NCBI GenBank assembly: GCA_036346355.1
Contig: CM070576.1
Location: forward strand, 55,723,712-55,787,711
DNA length: 64,000 nt
Reading direction: 5' to 3'
DNA from: Rhipidocladum racemiflorum
Taxonomy: Eukaryota; Streptophyta; Magnoliopsida; Poales; Poaceae
The notes under the pieces are model-generated. The model searched no databases. It had not been told where the DNA came from and saw only the letters and a program-made list of their open reading frames with translations. Shown here piece by piece: positions 1 to 13,309 of the stretch (the stretch's first letter is position 1; the number at the start of each line of letters is the position of its first letter). A program made the translations under genes and the position numbers.

Positions 1-239
1 AATAATTTAAAGTATAGCAAAGGTATGGTATTTTTTTAATATATTAATGTTATCCAATATTGAAAAGCTTACTTGTATTTCTATAGTATATTTAATATGT
101 TGATGTTATCTTACTATGGTATATTTTAATATTTTAATTATATGAATGCTTATTTTTGCACTTGTATTGATATGTGACAAGTTTTAATATGTGAATTGCA
201 TTTTACAAATTTTACAATTTTTTTTGTTTTTTTTTTGTA

Positions 240-410
240 CTTTACTTAAAAAAATTTAACTTGTCGCCGAAATTTCGAGCTTTTCGATCGAATTTCGCTC
301 ATGCATTTGACCAGCTTTTAAATTTATTTGACTTTCAAACCGTTCGAAATTTCTCGAATTTTAACAGAATTTCGTCGAATTTCGCTACCGACGGCTGCGC
401 GAAAAATAAG
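240..410. repeat. GAAATTTCG-motif repeat remnant
   Basis: An AT-rich stretch in which near-palindromic GAAATTTCG/CGAAATTTC words recur every 20-40 bases. The same vocabulary recurs at 8380-8830 and 45217-45308, so this is probably a fragment of a dispersed repeat. I see no termini or target duplication and cannot name the family. Confidence 0.4.
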
Positions 411-2660
411 TTATTGAAAACCTGACTAGCCAATACGAAAGCGCGGTTCCTTATCATCTGGAGCCCAATGGAACCTGAGAGGGGAGCCTCCACTCCAGTC
501 TCTGCAACGATGAATGATAGATGATGAACAGATCATGACAGTGCCGTGCTTACCTGTAATATCTCTTATTAAATTAAAGTCGTTTATATATATCAATGAC
601 CAGGGCACTAAAGTCCTATGTGACTATCACTGGACATCGTAATAAACTAATAATAGTGTAATCAGTTGAGGAACTGTATAGATTAATTAATAAAGCTCCC
701 ATGTGCAGCGCGCGCGCACACACACGTGGACAAACAATTGAGAAATGTGTCCCATCAAAGAGGAGACATATGGAGTATATTGTCTGCTAAAAAGATCTTT
801 CTTTTCGTATTAAAGCAGGCATATCCTGCAAAGGGCATTGGATCTTTTTTTCGTGCCAGTAAAAGTAGCTAAAGATACCCTACATCCTTTGTGTCAACAG
901 CTTATATCATCGTCATGTCTTGAGGATTTTTAAAATGTAGCACCTGTTTTGTACATTGAGATCAGCTCACTTCAAGACATATACAGTGGTATAGACAGTG
1001 ACTATTTATAATACATCTTTATATTATCTATAGACAGTATTAAAGACAACCTATACATTAAATTATCTATATAGCTGTCTGTGACGATCTCTCGTATAAT
1101 TCGTCATTGTCTAGGAGATCACAATAGTTAGCACTTCTTTTTGTAAACTGTGACCATCGTTCTGTGCATTAAAATTAGGTACAAAATGTATACAGCATCT
1201 CACTTTCTACGTCTTGACTCCAAATTATCACACGAACTGTTCGTACGTTGCCCGCTCCGATGGGAATCATCTCATGGTATTTATATATATATTGTGCTGT
1301 AGTTATTTCTCTCTCGCGGAGATGGAATGAAATAGCCATAGGATGTCTACGGTTTAGATCTCGTACAGACGTGTCTAATGAAAATGTCAAAAATAAGGAT
1401 ACACCTTTCTCGATCGATCGAATTTGAGAGCTGAGAACAAAGAAATTGCACGCATACTAGAGCGGCGACAAGTTAATGATGGTACATTTACAGATCATTT
1501 AGGATGTGCCCATTTTTCTTTTCGGTGGAAGTAGAGATGACATAAAGGAAGCCTCTTTCGTACTCTTGCCTTCAGTATACCACTTAAAATAATATATTAT
1601 ACTCCTTTATTTTTAAAAATCCACGATCTAATTAGTTATGGGGCGTCTAATGAAGCTGGTTTTTAAAAATACAAAATAAATAAGAGAAAAAAGTTCAAAA
1701 TATATAAAATTTGGTGGGTAGCGAGATTTCAATGAGATGAACAGAATACACGGTTTGGATCAACAGTTTCGTCTTCGAATTTTGCAAACACGATCTTATA
1801 GCACGAAGGATCTGTGCTATCGATAGTACACTAGCTATCCTATATATAGAAAAATGGTTCCATACCCCTGGGAGTATATACTCCCACTCTCAATATACTG
1901 CATAAATGATATTGTTATACCTCTTTATCATTTTGAGTATACTCTAATACTGATTATAAGATACTCCAAAGTGAGTTTCAAAAAAAAAAATTCATCAAAG
2001 CCCACTCTTTATAGCATAATTTGTTTATATATTAATTACAAAGCACACACTCAATATATATTATACTCATATTATCCACGCACATATACGTGTATCTCTT
2101 ACACATGCTACAAATTTATCAGATAAACCCAAGGCCCCACAAAGCTTGATCACGCACTTTTCCGTTGAAAATAGCCGCGTATATATATTCCTTAAATCGG
2201 TGAACATCAACACCAAATCTGTAACTTGAACCCTAATGAATTACGTATTTACGTGCATATATGTACCCTAGCTATCTGACTACATAACAGCTTCCCACGT
2301 CCATCCAAAGTTACAAATACCAAACGAACAAATCACACAAAAGAAAATGACATTTCTTGGGCAGAAGCAAAATTTGAGTGACACTTTGCAATCCCGAAAT
2401 TCGAACAAGACAAGGAAAAAAAAACGTTAGCGTCTACATGATGTGGCAAGTCCCAGTGCTCGCTACGCGCAGCCAGCTATTTTAAGTACACTAAATTTAA
2501 TATGGATTTTTTTGTTCTTTTCATCCAATAGGTCAGATTATCTAGTATTTGTTTATACTTTCTATAGTAATAAAATAGTATAAATACCCTTAATAAATTA
2601 ATTACTAGATCTAACATTTACTACTCACCGTATAAGTAGTATAAGTACAGTGCACGTTAA
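411..2660. other. Intergenic, AT-rich, no gene seen
   Basis: No reading frame here resembles a protein family. The sequence is AT-rich, with short CA and AT runs (around 713-725 and 1270-1285) and no LTR pair that I can find. The reading frames present are short and lack codon bias. Confidence 0.5.
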
Positions 2661-2674
2661 AATTTCTGGAGAGC

Positions 2675-2740
2675 GTGTGGGCCCTCTCAGCGCGTGGCCT
2701 CACATGTTAGTGACTCAACGTCAGAGGATCTCATCGCAAC
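2675..2740. repeat. Short segment shared with 26618-26695
   Basis: About 65 bp upstream of the first gene aligns with 26618-26695. The common core runs through TGACTCAACGT and ends in AGAGGATCTCATCG, and the second copy has about ten extra bases in the middle. It lies about 290 bp before the start codon of the transporter gene, so it is either part of that promoter or a short dispersed repeat. Confidence 0.45.
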
Positions 2741-2933
2741 GCAGATGCCCCAAAGCAAATAAACACAAGAACAGTATTTTCTACTGTTAATATATGACGG
2801 CACGTTGGCTCCCCCTCTCGCTGCTGCATCCATCCGGCAAAGGCACGGCATCTCACCCTACGTTCCGCGGCAGCCGGACACCCCGACCGGCCACGTCATC
2901 ACACCGCCGTAGACACACACGCTGACACGCAGA

Positions 2934-2940
2934 TATATAG
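2934..2940 (+). promoter_or_regulatory. TATA box of the nodulin-like transporter gene
   Basis: TATATAG lies 86 bp upstream of the ATG at 3026. A start site about 30 bp downstream would give a 5' leader of about 60 nt. The flanking DNA is GC-rich, as is usual for grass promoters. Confidence 0.6.
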
Positions 2941-3025
2941 GCACGCATACACATACCCTGTGGCGGTGAGCTGAGCTTACTCACAGGCAGCTGCTGCTAG
3001 CTAGGCGAAGGGGAGGAGGCGCGCC

Positions 3026-6000
3026 ATGGCGGGGGGAGGGGGAGGGAGCGGGGTGCCAGGGAGGGTGAAGGCGGGGAGCCGGCCGCCGTGGGTGGGGCTG
3101 GCGGCGGCGGTGTGGGTGCAGGTGGCGGCGGGGAGCGCCTACATCTTCCCGCTCTACTCGGACGCCGTCAAGGAGGCGCTGGGGTACAACCAGAAGGCGC
3201 TCACCATGCTCGGCGTCGCCAATGACGTCGGCGAGAACGTCGGGCTCGTCCCGGGGTTGCTCGCCAACCGCCTCCCGCCCTGGCTCATCCTTGTCATCGG
3301 CTCAGCCTGCGCTCTCCTCGGCTTCGGCACGCTCTGGCTCGCCGTCACCAAGACCGTCGCCATGCCCTACTGGGTGGTACGCTTGCCTCCCCCTTCCCCC
3401 TTCCTCTCCTCTCTCGCTCGCTCGTTCGTTTGCATCCACACGTGCGCTTCTGCTTGTTTTTCGTGTTCTCCTGGGCTATCCGCCTTGTTTTGCTTGATTT
3501 GAGCGATTCATTGGGAGATGCAGCCTCGACTCTCGAGTGATGCCGACCAGTAGTGATAGGATGAGCTGATTGGGGACTAACATTTTACTGAGAGCTCTTC
3601 AAATTCTAGTTTTTTTTTAATCTTTTTAACTCGAATCTTCTCATTTTTTGGGGGGGTAATTTGTGGAGCATGTGTGATGTGCCTTTGTTGATTGAACAAA
3701 TGCCTTGGTGATGACATACTTTTTTTGGGGGGTGCCATTTGGTTGAACTCGTCGTGCTTTTGTCCATTATCTAGACCAAACACATGCTGATTCTTTGACC
3801 AATCATTTCTGCAAGTGGTGCCGAATTGATTTCAGCGGTGGACCGCACAATTAACTTGGAATTTTAATTTTGTTCAATCCGCCAACTCATTCTGAGATTA
3901 TCTGCAAAGCACTATAGTAGTTACCGACATTATGAATGTATGCCACCTGTGTTATGATCACGCCATAAATGTGGAGGGTCAAATAAGAAGAAGGATAAGG
4001 ACATAAGGTGCTTGAAAGTAATTGTTGATCTCTCATAAGCTATTCAAGGGTTGTTTCCTCTCTCTACACTCTTTGGCTTATTGTGAAGATCTCTCTCATG
4101 GATTGGTTGCTTTATGATACAGAATATTTACCTGTTTTGCTACAAATTTTGAGGTGGATGAAATTGGTGGGGGTGTTATCTGTTTTAGGATGGATGTTTA
4201 CCTATTGGTGTCTGGGTAAATATTCATCATGGCGAAACATTGTAATTCGCCAGTTGTCATGAAGTGATCTTTAACATGGGAGAAATATTGTAATCCTCGC
4301 TGCCAAAACCAATAGAATCACAACATGAGCACTGCGAGCTGAAGAAGTAACCGTACCACCTGCCCTTAACACCACAATACATGCAATTGATAACAATAAG
4401 ATGAGAGTGGTATTGCTTGGTGATTGTGCTTCAACTGTATTGGCAGCACAATGCAATGGCATTACCAAGGCAGCAGTAGTGACGTGGTGATTGATGCTTG
4501 AGCTATGGTGGGCTGGCGGCTGACCCTTACACACATGTGGGGCCATCAAACCTGATTGATTCATTGTCTGACAATTGAGCCACTATGGTTACGCTCGTCG
4601 AGTGTGATGGTTGCTCAACTTGGTGGTAGCCTCAATGACCATCCAACTGACATTGTAAAAAGAGTATGTCTGAAGAGAGTATGTCTGAAATATTTTCATG
4701 TGGAACCTTTTACCACTAGAAAAAACGCATTGACATTGTAAAAGCATGCCAAATAAGAACAGTGAAGTTTGAGCACCCTTGCCAGTGTGCATTTACTTAT
4801 TACTACGGTCTGGTGTAGGCATGTAGCTGACTTTTTGTGCATGTTTCTTGCTTCCTTGTGACCCTGAATATCTAAAAGTATCATAATTTGTTCATGTTGA
4901 GCTGATTAATGTTTGCATACATTCAGGCAAATATTAGACGAACTTTCCTGTTTTTGTTAGAAAGATGTATGTTTCTTTTAACCAAGATTTAACTAACTCT
5001 ATCAAGATATTGGTATTACGGAGAGTAATTCTTTCAGATGTTATAATTTTTTTTTGGCCAAATGATCTGGAAATTCAGAAGTCAACTTTTGATATTGCTG
5101 AAGTTCAGAGTTCACTAAAACCATCCAAACACCAGTCACTTTGCTATCATTGTCTCTACATGTTCAAAATCCCAGCCAACAAAATGGACTTCTTTGAACA
5201 AAATGAAGCCCTTTTTTGTTCCATGGACCATGGTCCTCCATTTCGCCTCTTGATGTTTCAATGATTTACTCCATTCATGAAGCTATTCATAAACTATGTA
5301 GTTCCTCCCAAGAGAATACAATTAGCTGCCAAAGAAGCATTATTAGTAAGGTGCTGCTTGTTAAGGCATTTATTGCCTTATATAGATATTATCTTATATA
5401 GGTTTTCCTTTTTTACCCTCATGTACTCTATATATTCTGTTATACTGGCCTCATATTGAATACAAGTGCTATTTATAACATGGTGTCAAAGTAGCAAGGT
5501 TTTAGGGTTAGGGTTTACCGGTTTTGCACTGCTCATCCTCCCACCATCCTCTTTGTCGGTCTCTTCCGCCGCCTGTGATGCCGCACGAGCTCCGGCCGCA
5601 TTGCCTGGAGCGCCGCCGCTCTTAAAAGGCAAAATTACATGATACAGAAAGTAAAGTATAAGCACTCTTAAGAGGCAAAATTGGTTCTATACCATCAAAA
5701 TTTATCATAATGCAGCAAGTGAGTGAATACTCATTACATGCCATGTTGCTACAATTTTTCCCATTTGGCTAAAAATTTTAAACCATCAAATATACTCTTC
5801 ATATAAGTTGTCTTGTGAGTAACTTGGTAGTTGGATGGATAATCCATATGCGATTATTTATACATCTTCTTGTATCTCAAACTTTCAGCTTAGTTTTATA
5901 AACCTTGAATATTTTATGGATGTTATTGCAGTTGTGCATAGCTTTATGCATCGGCACAAACAGCAGCGCATGGTTGGGCACTGCTTCGCTTGTGACAAAC

Positions 6001-7652
6001 ATGAGGAACTTTCCTCTCAGTCGAGGAACTGTTGCTGGTCTCATCAAGGGTTATGTTGCTGTTAGTGCTGCTGTTTACACGGAAACATTTAATGGAATGC
6101 TTCAGAATTCACCCACAAACCTCTTGCTATTACTTGCTTTGGGGATCCCCACCGCATGTATTGTGGTGATGTATTTTGTTAGGCCTTGCACTCCATCGCT
6201 GGATGAGGACAATGCAACAGAACACAGCCATTTCATGTTCACACAAATTTCTAGTGTGGTTCTTGGTGTATATCTTTTGGTAGCTACTATACTTGGTGAT
6301 ACTTTAAAACTAAGTAACACTATTACTTACCTTTTGTTTGGTATAATGATACTTTTGCTCCTTGCTCCACTTGCAATACCGATAAAGATGACACTTTATC
6401 CAAACAAACCAATAAGGGAAAAGGCCAGCACCCTTGCTCCATCTTATTCAACTGATAGTTTGTCTGGTCCGGATCAAGAGAATTCAGAACCACTTTTGGG
6501 TAGCACTTCGACAACACTCATTACATGCACCAATGATTCTGATGAGGCTACTGATGTGGATCTTCTGTTGGCTGAGGGTGAGGGGGCAGTGAATTTGAAA
6601 AAGAAAAGAGGGCCAAGAAGGGGGGATGATTTCACATTTTGTGAAGCCTTAGTTAAAGCAGATTTCTGGCTATTGTTCATTGTATACTTTTGTGGAGTTG
6701 GCACTGGTGTTACTGTTCTGAACAACCTAGCTCAGATTGGAATGGCTGCTGGTGCTGATGACACGACTATTTTGTTGTGCCTCTTCGGCTTCTGCAACTT
6801 CGCTGGGCGTATCCTTGGTGGAGCTGTCTCTGAATATTTCGTAAGGTCAGCTCCCTTTAACTGGTTTGCAGCAACTTTATTCATACCATTTTCTAACAAT
6901 GCATCACTAAGACTACATAGCAGCTAATGTAAGCTGAAGCAGTAAGGTTTCTTCACCTGCTTACTGTGATATACTGATATTACTCCCATGTCAAGTCACC
7001 ATTACTCGAACACTTCTACTAACTCCCGATGTGCCGCTCAGACATTCTGGTCATTGATCTATATATCAGTTATTTCGCATCTGTTTTGAACTCTCTTTTA
7101 TCCACACTTCTTTGGATTCTTTTACCTCTGAAAAAAAAAAATGATTAGAACCTGATGTGCTGCAGGTCAAGAATGCTTCCTCGTCCCTTTTGGATGATGT
7201 GCACACAAATAATCATGGTGATTACCTTCCTCCTCTTTGCGACTGGTCTTCACAGCTTGATTTATGTTTCAACTACATTCCTGGGGATATGTTACGGGGT
7301 CCAATTTGCCGTCATGATACCAACCGTGTCGGAGCTTTTCGGGCTCAAGGACTTCGGCCTGATGTACAACTTCATGCTGCTAGTGAATCCCCTCGGCGCG
7401 TTCTTTTTCTCAGCCCTTCTCGCCGGTTATATCTATGACAAGGAGGCAGCAAAGCAGCACCCGGGCGTACTGGAAAGCTCAAACTGCTTTGGGCCCGACT
7501 GCTTCAGGCTCACCTTCTACGTTTGTGCCGTCGTTTGCTGCTGCGGAACCCTAATCAGTGTGCTTTTCATAGCGAGGATAAAGCCGGTTTATCAGATGCT
7601 CTACGCCAGTGGATCGTTCAAACATCCTCGGAGTCAACAGGAGCTGCATTGA
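3026..7652 (+). CDS. Nodulin-like/NFD4-type major facilitator membrane protein
   Basis: Three exons: 3026-3376, 5932-6845 and 7166-7652, giving 583 aa. Junction 1 is phase 0. Junction 2 splits an Arg codon, and the donor GTCAGC at 6846 restores the frame into exon 3. The N-terminal nodulin-like domain shows PPWVGLAAAVWVQVAAGSAY, then the conserved segment NMRNFPLSRGTVAGLIKGY in exon 2. A hydrophilic central loop (about residues 270-330) contains KKKRGPRRGDD. A second set of membrane helices follows, including YFCGVGTGVTVLNNLAQIG, FAGRILGGAVSEYFV and the C-terminal LKDFGLMYNFMLLVNPLGAF. This is the layout of plant NFD4/nodulin-like MFS proteins, which are polytopic and implicated in small-solute or metal transport; the substrate is unknown. 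Length is typical for the family. The first intron is long (2555 bp) and AT-rich. A TATA box precedes the gene. No lesion is visible, so the gene looks functional. Confidence 0.93.
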
Positions 7653-8379
7653 TGGATGCCGTATACGATAGCGTCAAGAGGAGGGCTTTGGAGTTCGAGT
7701 ATGAGAACGAAGATGTTTTGGAGGGAATTACCAGCTGGTTGCCTGTAGTTTGCCGCCTTATTGCATCGAATTCAGTGTTGTATTGGCCTACGGTTGCTTG
7801 ATTCATCCCTGCTGCATGGGAGAGTTGTTTTGATTTCATTTGTCCCTGTACTGTAAAGCCTGCCAGCCTAGTAGTTACTAGCATACAACCGGCCGTCGAA
7901 TCGATGGTACAATCGAACGAAAAACTTGGGGTGCGTATATATTTGGCAGTTCTTGTACACCAGGAAGTTTGAGCATGTTGTCGAATGAAATTTATCTTCT
8001 GCATTCCATGCCCTGAACTCCTAATACCGAGAGTGCCAAGAGTTTATGTATTCTGTCCTCCGTCTTCTGGACTCCGAAGCGGTGTCCCAAATTGCAGTTA
8101 CCAAGTAACACAGTAACGTGGATTTCTCTGAGTATCTTCATTTTCACTTAATGTTACTGGGAGCCTGCTAGAACCCTAAACGCCCTATCATAATTTCATT
8201 CAATTGGAAAAAATGATACGACTGCCTTCATTTTTCACCTATGATAATCTGGAAAACCTGATGTGCGTCAGTGCGTGGGGTGTCACTTCAAAGTCGTTGC
8301 ATGGTTTCCTTCGACTAAATAGTCTAAGCTAAGCGGGCAGACGGAAGTCACGTGCTAGCATGATGTACCAGCTCGTCTA
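7653..8379 (+). other. 3' UTR and downstream flank of the transporter gene
   Basis: No further coding sequence. The 3' UTR probably runs to about 8000-8100. The reading frames that overlap it on either strand have no recognisable content. Confidence 0.45.
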
Positions 8380-8830
8380 TATTAAGGTTTCAAATTTCGT
8401 TATATATCTCGGACCCTCGAAATCCAAAATCTTAACGATATCTCGAATTTTTAAATAAAATTTAGACAAAATCCGAAAACCAAATTTGAAATCCGGTCAT
8501 TTTTCAACTGAGAAGTCAGAGATTTCGACCGAAATCACCAAGATTTTATTCAAATTCAAATGACCAAAAAATGATAAAAAAAAATGTCAAAAAAAATTGA
8601 AAATTTTTGTGGATGGTTTTGACTCCAATTCCAATCAAATCCAGCCAACAAAAATTGAAATTCTGTAAAAAAAAAGTCTGAGACTTCAACCGAAATCACC
8701 GAGATCTAGCCGAGATTTGAATAGTTATTGTAGCATTTGAATTTTTTTAAAAAAATTTACCCGGACGAGATTTAGGATCTCGAAGGGTCCGAAATCTCGG
8801 CCGAGATTTCCGAAATCAAATCTCGGCGGG
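8380..8830. repeat. Dispersed repeat rich in GAGATTT/GAAATC words
   Basis: The words CTCGAAATCC, GAAATCACCGAGAT and TCTCGGCCGAGATTT recur through about 450 bp, partly in inverted orientation. The segment resembles 240-410 and 45217-45308. It looks like a degenerate non-autonomous element. No clear terminal inverted repeat or target duplication could be fixed by eye. Confidence 0.45.
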
Positions 8831-8959
8831 ATTTGGATCCTCGGTCTATATACACGGGCGGAGCCAAGAAGCCCAGGGATGCACTTACCCTTTTAAGATT
8901 TTTCGTTTTTCTCTATGTATCGTATATATATGTCTCTTTAGTTGACACTCCTAGCTCGT

Positions 8960-10460
8960 TTATTGTGACACCCTAACCCAACACATAGCGCAACAGTTTC
9001 AGTCCAGTCCAATTATCCAAGATCGAGGAGTAGGATCAAGGATAACCGACTAGAGGGGATGAATATGGGATTTTTAAAATTATTGGCTCTAATTGCAATA
9101 AATAAAGTAAGTTATATTAGAATTGAGAATTTTAACAAACAAGACCTAAATCTTCTAGGTTTCACTAAAGTGCACCAACAATTCTAATATTGAGCAATAA
9201 CACAATTCTAATTTCTAGAGCAAGTAAATAAGCTATGAAAATAAATTTGCTCAAACAAAAATAAGTGAATAAACTACAAGAGAAAGGACATAAGAATTTA
9301 TCACGTTGTCTCGGAGATTTGCCGGTCTCCCCTAATTCACATTGAGGTAAGTTTGACCAACTCCAGCCGTCTCCTTGTGCAAACTGAGCCTTCTTCGATC
9401 ACTCATGGTAGCTCTTCCCCGCTCAAGGTAGGCGAGCTCCTTACCTTCACAACTATTCGGGCATTCTCACAATCTCCTTTGAGAAGATCACCGGTTCCAT
9501 GCCTCCAAGCCGTCTAGAATGCGGCAACCTCCAAGTTCGGCAACCTCTAAGAGAAATAGACTTGACGCTTGCTTCAAGGTGTTAAGTGCTTCTAATGGCT
9601 CAATTGATGCAATGCACTCAATTAGCTCTCCACAACTCATAATTTGAGAATTTAATACTCAAAAGTGTAGAGAGAGTTGCAAGGGCTCTCTGAGGGCCAG
9701 TAGTGTCGGCCATGGATTCAACGACAGACCTAGTGCATTTAATGCACTAGATCCTAGCCGTTACCACCAAACCCCATGAGTTCGGCACTACCGCCCAAAA
9801 TTTCCGGTAGTGCCACATTTTGAAATGAGCAAAAATGGGGTTATCTGGAAAATAAGTACCGGAGTTGATGGGGTGGTATTGTCATTCGCCCCGGCAGTAC
9901 TGCTTCATATGACCGGTAATGCCGCTCGGGGCTAGGCATGAAAAGTACCCGTTCTATTAAATAAGTACCGTAGTGTTGGGGGCGGTACTACGCTCAGACG
10001 GTAGTACCGCTGCACACGGCGGGTAGTGCCTACCACCAAGGGTCTCCAAAAAAAAAATGGCTTCTGTTAAATAGTTGCCAGCTTCTTGTGAGTGGTACTA
10101 CCGCTCCTATGGCAGTACCACCCCTAAGGGGCCAGTAGTGCCGCTCTTTACTGAAAGAATGTCTTTGAAAGGATTTTTTACGCAAATAAATAAACATGAG
10201 CTATCACGTTAATTGAGTCATTTAGATGCACTTAATTTCAAGCTACTATTCAAGCCCCCCTTAATAGTACAACATCTATCATAGCAACCTGATCTCTCTC
10301 CAAACACCGAGAACGGCAAAATGCTATAAAAAGATCCTTAATCTTTATACCTTGATCTTGAGCTTGACTTCGATTAGGAACTCATGCCATTGCTTTTTGT
10401 ATTCCGTTGACGGGACTAATCACCTTTTGCACACTCAAAACAAAATGTTAGCCCATATGA
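8960..10460. repeat. Degenerate non-coding repeat with a CTAGAGGGG signature
   Basis: From about 9045 the sequence carries a CTAGAGGGGATGAATA signature, seen again at 49090 as CTAGAGGGGTGGTGAATAGG. It continues through about 1.4 kb of non-coding, retroelement-like sequence to the GAGGGGGGCTAGATG word near 10500. No protein domain is visible. An LTR or non-autonomous retroelement remnant is the likeliest reading, but no paired LTR was found. Confidence 0.4.
9690..10150. repeat. Cluster of GGTAGTACCG/GGCACTACCG motifs
   Basis: Near-palindromic words of the type GGTAGTACCGC, CGGTACTACGC, CGGCACTACCG, GGTAGTGCC and GGCAGTACC recur more than ten times in 460 bp. They are irregularly spaced (about 20-60 bp) and occur on both strands. 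There is no coding potential. The cluster sits inside the larger repeat at 8960-10460. Confidence 0.55.
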
Positions 10461-11720
10461 ATTGATTGTCATTAATTATCAAAACCATGCGAAATTGGGA
10501 GGGGGGCTAGATGCTTCACAAGGTATGCAACAATCTGATATGTATGCGGACACCCGTCGTTTTTGTTCTGGGTCACTGTCTATATATTATATTACTATAT
10601 CTATATTATCAGAGATACCGGCCGCACAGTGTCACGAGTCATTTGGGTAGTGTGATTTTTATAGTGCCCAAGCTACAGTAGCATGGAAGATTTAGCACTT
10701 CTTTCCACCCACGACAACGCGTGGGCTAGCGGGGCATCTAGTGTAATACTATTCTTGGTGATGGACGGCATGGCTGCTGCCCCCTCGCCATGCTTTGATG
10801 GAAACACTGTTCTTTCTACAATGGAAGCTGTGGTACTACTTTATTTTTATTTAAAAAAATTAAGCTTTTTTAGTTTTATAACTTTTAAAGGAATATTTTT
10901 TTAATGTTTTTACAAAGAAATATTTTCAAAATTTTTCTAAAAGAAAATTAACACTTTTTGTTTCTTTTTATGGAGGTATTCCCAAAAAAGATTTCTTCTC
11001 TGTTAACATCTCTGCCTGTCTCAGTACTTCCTTGCGCGGGCTTGTGGAGCATCTAGTATCTCTCTATTCTTGATGAGACACATAGGAGGCCGACACGTGT
11101 CGCTTTTCCATTGTGGTTTCCTACTATTCAAACCTATAGTGCTACAGTGTTTAGTGTTTTTTAAGAAATATTCTCTATTTTTAAATAGTTTTTAAAAAGA
11201 AAATTAATAATCTTTGTTTCTTTTTTTATGTTTTCCCAAGAAAAAGCTCTCTGTTAGAATCACCGCTATCTCGGCGTTTCCTTCCCCCTGTAGCAACACA
11301 TCACATGGGCTAGCGAAACAGCCAGTAACTACTATTCTTGGTGATGTTCAGAAGAGCAGCCGGAGGACCAACATGTGGCACTCGGGCACTATAGAAACTA
11401 CTATTTTCCCTTTTTATTTTTTCACAAAAAAACATATTTTTAGTATTTTTATTTTTTTTCCATCTATTTTTTAATTTTTAAATAAAAAACTATTTCCCCC
11501 TTTTTATTTTTCAAAATAAGATTTTCTGCAGTTTTTTGTTCATTCCTTGAAAGAGAATTAGTTTCTTTAATTTTTAATAATAAAAAATAACTTTTCTCCT
11601 TTATTTTTCACAAAAACAATTCTACAGTATTTCCCTGTTTTTTCCTTTAAAGAAAATTAGCTTTATCTTTTTTACATATTTTCTCTCTCTGAATAGATCG
11701 TCCGCGGCAACGTGCGGGAA
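10460..11720. mobile_element. Tandem array of degenerate Helitron-like units
   Basis: Three successive units share a junction signature. A GC-rich end containing CGTGGGC or CGCGGGC is followed by GCATCTAG (ending at 10741 and 11056) or by a decayed GCCAGT (about 11325). Each is then followed within a few bases by a start resembling CTCTATTCTTGATGA or CTATTCTTGGTGATG. Spacing is about 315 and 270 bp. CTAG 3' ends and TCTCTA-type starts are Helitron features, and the intact 272-bp Helitron at 13310 has the same style of termini. T-rich filler lies between the ends. The tandem Helitron arrangement is inferred; individual boundaries are approximate. Confidence 0.42.
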
Positions 11721-13309
11721 TTTAAATATTATCAATAGCAATTTGGTGTACTTTAGTCATTGGATGACTTATTGACATGTTGCGTGAGAGATGGATGCAT
11801 GACATTTTAGTTAGCAACTAGGTGGTACACGCACTTGTGTGTGCATCATCTTTAAAATATATTAAATAATTCAGTAATACATATGTAATTTTGCTTTTTA
11901 TAAAATGGCTCATTGTAGAAAACTAGTTGTGATATTTTGATATTATAGGAGAAAATATAGTGAATCCGTTTCGCAACACTTGTTATAAGTGATCAAAACT
12001 TTTTTCCCTAAATACATTCATAGCAAAATAGTAAACATAGCACAATATAATATTTCCTGTTTATATCATCATCTTTTAATTTTATTATTGTATTGCTTGT
12101 CTCTTTATTTTAGTACTTTTTAGTGCACACCATATTGCTTATAACAGTATAGCCGAGTACACAACTGTTAGTGTATCACTCTCTTAATCTCTTCATTCTA
12201 TGGATGTCCAACAAAGAAAGAGTCAAAATATTTTTCTTTTTTGAGAAATTTTAGTTTATTCTATAATTTCTTAGCAACTCTTTTTTTGAGAAATTTTAGC
12301 TTATTCTATATTTTCTTAGCGACTATAAAAAACATGTCATATACTTTTATTTCATAATAGTTAATAATTTACATATACAAATCAAATTCCTTATCTTATT
12401 TTTTTCTCAAATTATCATATTTCTAGATTTTAAATTATGAATAAAACCAAAAAATATATTTTTTCACTTAGTGTGGAATTAAAAAATAGTCCCTAATTTC
12501 CTATCTTTATTATTCTACTATTTTTTATTTAATTTTGAATTTTAGGTTTTAATTTAAAGTTAAAATCAAATGACTAATTTCCTTTTGTTGTTTAGTCTGA
12601 ATTTATGTTAATTTTATTTTTTATTTTTTTTATTTTTATTCGCATATCAGTTTTATGTTAGAATTCATATACAAATCCAACCACTAATTTTTATCTATTT
12701 GTTTCCCAAATTTTAGCTATGTACATATTTTAATTTGTAGTTTGTATGAAAGTTAAATGGTTGGTTTTATTTTATTATTTATTCTAAATTTTTGTTGTTT
12801 TTTATTTTACTTATTATGAACTCTTTTTTCTAATCTATGTGTTAATCTCTTTATTATTATTTATTTAATTTGGAATCTCTATTTTACGTTAGATTTGATA
12901 TGCAAATACACCGCTAATTTTTATTATGAATTTTAGTTTTGCATGGGTTTTAATTTGGAGTTCATATGAAAATCAATTGGCTAATTTCTTTTTATTTTTT
13001 TATTGTACTTGGCATGGACTCTTTCTTTTAATTTGAAGTGATATAACTCGTCTCCGTTAGATAGACGATTAGATATTTTTTAAAAAATATTATATTAACA
13101 TGCAGTGGCTACTATAGTTTGAGCTAGTTATGGTTCGCCGAATTGAGAGCCGGATGTTTTTCCTTTTTTTGTGATAATTTCTAGTATATTCATTTTTTTT
13201 TGTTAGAAAGATCGAACGACGATTGTAATTAAGGTGCATCAGATTAAAGACTATACATTTTACTTTTTGCGAGAAATTTAGTGTATTTTATCTTTTTATG
13301 AGTTTTTAA
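11721..13309. repeat. AT-rich block with degenerate tandem repeats
   Basis: No gene. A 45-bp unit is duplicated at about 12241-12330 (TTGAGAAATTTTAG start). From about 12530 to 13040 a longer unit of roughly 240 bp, with the words AATTTTAG, TTTTAATTT, CATATGAAA and CTAATTTC in the same order, appears to be repeated two or three times with heavy divergence. Confidence 0.4.
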
